NCBI GenBank assembly: GCA_020632955.1
Contig: JACKEO010000016.1
Span: forward strand, 1-64,000
Reading direction: 5' to 3'
Length of the DNA stretch: 64,000 nt
Source of the DNA: Alphaproteobacteria bacterium
Lineage (GTDB): Bacteria; Myxococcota_A; UBA796; GCA-2862545
Below are positions 61,816 to 64,000 of the stretch, in pieces. Below the pieces are notes generated by a model. That model had not been told where the DNA came from and did not search any database. It worked only from the letters and a program-made list of their open reading frames with translations. The translations under genes were made by a program, and so were the position numbers. Position 1 is the stretch's first letter. The number at the start of each line of letters is the position of its first letter.

Positions 61816-63531
61816 CTACTCCTCGATCGGCACGAAGCCGTCCTTGGCGACGGAGAATAGCCGAATCTTCGGGTCCGCGGCGCGCGTCGTGGGAGAGATG
61901 GCCGAAAGGCCCGTGACGGTGCCCTCCACGGTGGTGCCCAGCAGGGCCTCCAGCGCGGCCTGTCGGTGGGGGGGCGCGGATGCCATGGCGGCGCCCACGA
62001 GGTGGGCCGTGTCGCGGGCGAGGACCTCCACGGGCGTGGGCGTGCGACCGACGCCCTCGCGCCAGGCGGTGACGAACGCGCCCCAGAGATCCTGGAACGC
62101 CCAGGACAGGGAGGACTCGGGCGGGAGGAAGACGTCGGTGAAGATGCCGCCCTCGAGGTACTTGCCGCCGCCGGCGACGAGCTCGGGGCTGGTCCAGCCC
62201 GACAGGCCCAGCAGGGGCACGGTGCCGGTCTCGTGGGGGTCGAACACGCCGACCGGGATCTCCTCGAAGGCGAGCGCCGAGCCCACCAGCGTGACGCGGC
62301 GCGCCTTGTCGGGGACGAAGACGGCGTCGTAGTCGACCACCGGGGGCGTCTCCTCGTCGGGACGGCGCGCGAGCTTCACCGCCAGCGCGCGGAAGTCCTT
62401 GGCGTCGGTGGCGTACGTCTCGCGGGCGGTGATCGTGCCGCCGCGGGCCTGCACCGCCTCGACGAAGCGATCGGCCGCCTCGCTGCCGTAGGAGCTGTCG
62501 GGCGCGAGCACCACGAAGCGCGTCCACGCGCGACGGTCCATGGCGTAGGCGACGAGGCGGTCCACCTGGTCGCGGATCGTGAGCCAGGAGCGCAGCGCCC
62601 AGGGGTGCTCGTCCGGACGATCCAGGGCCTGGCTGAGCACCACCAGGGGCACGCCCACGTCGTCGGCGGCGTCGACCACCGAGGGGGTCTCGTCGGTGAG
62701 CAGGGGACCGAGCACGGCCACGACGCCCTTCGCCTTCACGAGGTCGGTGAAGGCCGTGAGCGCGCCCTCGGCGGTGCCCCCGGTGTCGGCCACCACGAGG
62801 CCATCGGTGCGTCCGGCGGCCGTCCAGCCGCGGCGCAGCGCCTCCTCGACCTGCCGTCCCACGGCCTCGAAGCGCCCCGACAGCGGCAGGAGCACGCCCA
62901 CGCGACCGGGCACCTGGGCCACGCCCTTCGCGGCGTCCTGCAGACGCATCGCCCCACGCAGCACCTCGCCGGTGCCCCCCGCCGACATCGCCTCGGCCGC
63001 GAGCCGCGCGGCCTCGGCGCGGTCGTCGCGGGCCAGGGCATCCCGTGCGCGCACCAGCGGCGGGGCCTCCGCCTCGGGGGTGGCGGCGTCCTCGCCGCCT
63101 GCCTCTGCCCAGCGTGCGAGCAGGGCCTGGCGTGCGGTGAGCTGCGACGGGAGCACGCCGGCCGCCGGCGCCGTGCGGAGCGTGGCCACGTGGCGCGGCT
63201 CGGTGGCGCGCGCGGTGGGGCCGGCCTCGACGAGGGCGAGGCCCAGGCGGGCGGCGGCCTCGACCTCCCCGGAACGGCTGGTGGCGAGGGACTCGCGGAA
63301 GGCGTCGACCGCCTCGTCGACATGACCGGCCAGCCGGTGGTGCTCGCCGAGGTGGAGCCACAGCTCCCCGCGGTCGGGGCGCCGGGCGACCTCCACGGCG
63401 TCGGTCAGCAGCGCGATGGCGGCGTCGCGATCCTGGGCGGCCAGGGCATCGGCCCGCGCGATGACCTCGGAGGGCTCCTCGGCCCCGGCCATGCCCACCG
63501 TGAGGAGGGCGACGAACAGCAGCCCCATCAC
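61816..63531 (-). CDS. LpoA/LppC-like periplasmic binding protein (PBP activator type)
   Basis: The gene encodes 571 residues. The GTG at 63531 gives a GTGA overlap with the upstream DnaJ-type gene; the ATG at 63528 is the alternative. A signal peptide (GLLFVALLTVGMAGA) is followed by TPR-like helices (about 20-200) and a type I periplasmic-binding fold (about 205-560: VGVLLPLSGRFEAVGRQVEEALRRGW, GVVAVLGPLLTDE, DSSYGSEAADRF). This helical-plus-binding-domain order is that of LpoA/LppC, the outer-membrane activator of PBP1A in gammaproteobacteria, but a ligand-sensing role is equally possible. No lipobox cysteine is seen. Confidence 0.75.
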   Translation of the reverse strand: MMGLLFVALLTVGMAGAEEPSEVIARADALAAQDRDAAIALLTDAVEVARRPDRGELWLHLGEHHRLAGHVDEAVDAFRESLATSRSGEVEAAARLGLALVEAGPTARATEPRHVATLRTAPAAGVLPSQLTARQALLARWAEAGGEDAATPEAEAPPLVRARDALARDDRAEAARLAAEAMSAGGTGEVLRGAMRLQDAAKGVAQVPGRVGVLLPLSGRFEAVGRQVEEALRRGWTAAGRTDGLVVADTGGTAEGALTAFTDLVKAKGVVAVLGPLLTDETPSVVDAADDVGVPLVVLSQALDRPDEHPWALRSWLTIRDQVDRLVAYAMDRRAWTRFVVLAPDSSYGSEAADRFVEAVQARGGTITARETYATDAKDFRALAVKLARRPDEETPPVVDYDAVFVPDKARRVTLVGSALAFEEIPVGVFDPHETGTVPLLGLSGWTSPELVAGGGKYLEGGIFTDVFLPPESSLSWAFQDLWGAFVTAWREGVGRTPTPVEVLARDTAHLVGAAMASAPPHRQAALEALLGTTVEGTVTGLSAISPTTRAADPKIRLFSVAKDGFVPIEE

Positions 63532-64000
63532 CTGCGCACCGCCACGGCCTGGTCGAAGGCGGCGCGGCGGGGGTGACGCTCCGCGGGCAGGGTGTCGGCC
63601 CAGGCGGTGAGGCGGGCTCGCTCGGCGTCGTCGAGCTCGACGGGGACCTCGAGCACCACCTCGAAGTGCAGATCGCCCCGTCCGGGGCGCTGGTGGCGCG
63701 GCAGGCCGCGGCCCGAGAGGCGGAAGACGCGTCCGGCCGGTGTGCCCGGGGTGACCCGGATCGTGGTGGTGCCGTCGAGGGTGGGCACCTTGACGTCGCC
63801 GCCGAGCGCCGCCTCGCGCAGCGTGAGCGGCAGGTCCACCACCAGATCGTCGCCGCGACGTCGGAAGAGCGGGTGCTCGGCCACGTCCACCAGCACGATC
63901 AGATCGCCCGCCGCGCCGTCGCCGGCGGGCTCGTGGCCCTTGCCCGCCACCTTGAGCTTGCTGCCGGTGGAGACGCCGGGCGGCACCTTCACCCGCAGGC
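63528..64000 (-). CDS. DnaJ/CbpA-type co-chaperone, C-terminal part (5' end beyond window)
   Basis: The frame is open to the right edge of the window, and the 157 codons present are the C-terminal substrate-binding domains of a DnaJ-family protein. Visible are VKVPPGVSTGSKLKVAGKG, a DLIVLVDVAEHPLFRRRGDDL block, then LPLTLREAALGGDVKVPTLDG and RLSGRGLP. These are the two barrel halves and the hinge of DnaJ/CbpA. The J domain must lie outside. Its stop overlaps the next gene start (GTGA). A DnaK variant in the same run of genes is a likely partner. Confidence 0.88.
   Translation of the reverse strand, partial: LRVKVPPGVSTGSKLKVAGKGHEPAGDGAAGDLIVLVDVAEHPLFRRRGDDLVVDLPLTLREAALGGDVKVPTLDGTTTIRVTPGTPAGRVFRLSGRGLPRHQRPGRGDLHFEVVLEVPVELDDAERARLTAWADTLPAERHPRRAAFDQAVAVRR

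Overview
The window is very GC-rich, gene-dense bacterial chromosome. It has GGAGG-type ribosome sites, many GTG starts and frequent 4-base start/stop overlaps. Aspartate/serine/glycine-rich lipoproteins, Lamin-tail and MopE-type metal-binding repeat proteins, a class III cyclase fused to AAA and TPR regions, a polyketide synthase and an Lhr helicase together suggest a myxobacterium-like organism (Myxococcota). This is inferred from gene content; no rRNA is present.

1-13.1 kb: a truncated Lamin-tail lipoprotein; an Lhr-type helicase translationally coupled to a type III Mod-like adenine methyltransferase; a lipoprotein with calcium-type repeats and a fibrinogen-like domain; and a divergent pair made of a carotenoid-desaturase-like flavoenzyme and an HTTM membrane protein.

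13.1-21.3 kb: the most striking locus. A fatty-acyl-AMP ligase lies 61 bp upstream of a 2111-residue protein with domain order KS-AT-ACP-KR-DH followed by a PLP-dependent alpha-oxoamine synthase (the serine palmitoyltransferase family). Together with a 3-ketodihydrosphingosine-reductase-like SDR at 27.0 kb, this reads as a polyketide route to sphingoid-like amino lipids. If the module runs once and serine is the partner, the chemistry would place a double bond at C4-C5 directly.

21.5-26.9 kb: a disturbed stretch. Two alpha/beta hydrolases, an esterase, a barrel-like exported protein, a YdeI/OmdA-family protein and a FitA-type antitoxin are each split across frames by several small indels. A PIN toxin and a nuclease-like gene are truncated against each other, and a tRNA-Arg(CCU) ends the region. 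Either this is a decaying accessory island or the sequence here is poor.

27-39.7 kb: the KDSR-like SDR, an FGE-fold protein, a GT-C-like membrane protein, a large flavoprotein fused to a membrane polyferredoxin, thymidine kinase, a three-gene set of secreted proteins, and RNase P RNA.

39.7-49.1 kb: an FAD-linked lactone-oxidase-type enzyme, a 1352-residue cyclase/ATPase/TPR regulator coupled to an SRPBCC-like protein, an acetyltransferase, a zinc-ribbon coiled-coil protein, a tRNA with CAU anticodon, a diverged 159-bp tandem duplication and two damaged membrane-protein genes.

49.2-64 kb: a co-oriented minus-strand housekeeping block. In transcription order it is a DnaJ-type C-terminus (cut by the window edge), a LpoA/LppC-like binding protein, thiL, two CNNM/CorC transporters, a DnaK variant, a TrmJ-like methyltransferase, murA, dnaG, rpoD and a membrane protein. 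Four of these junctions lie within 30 bp, three of them as 4-base overlaps.
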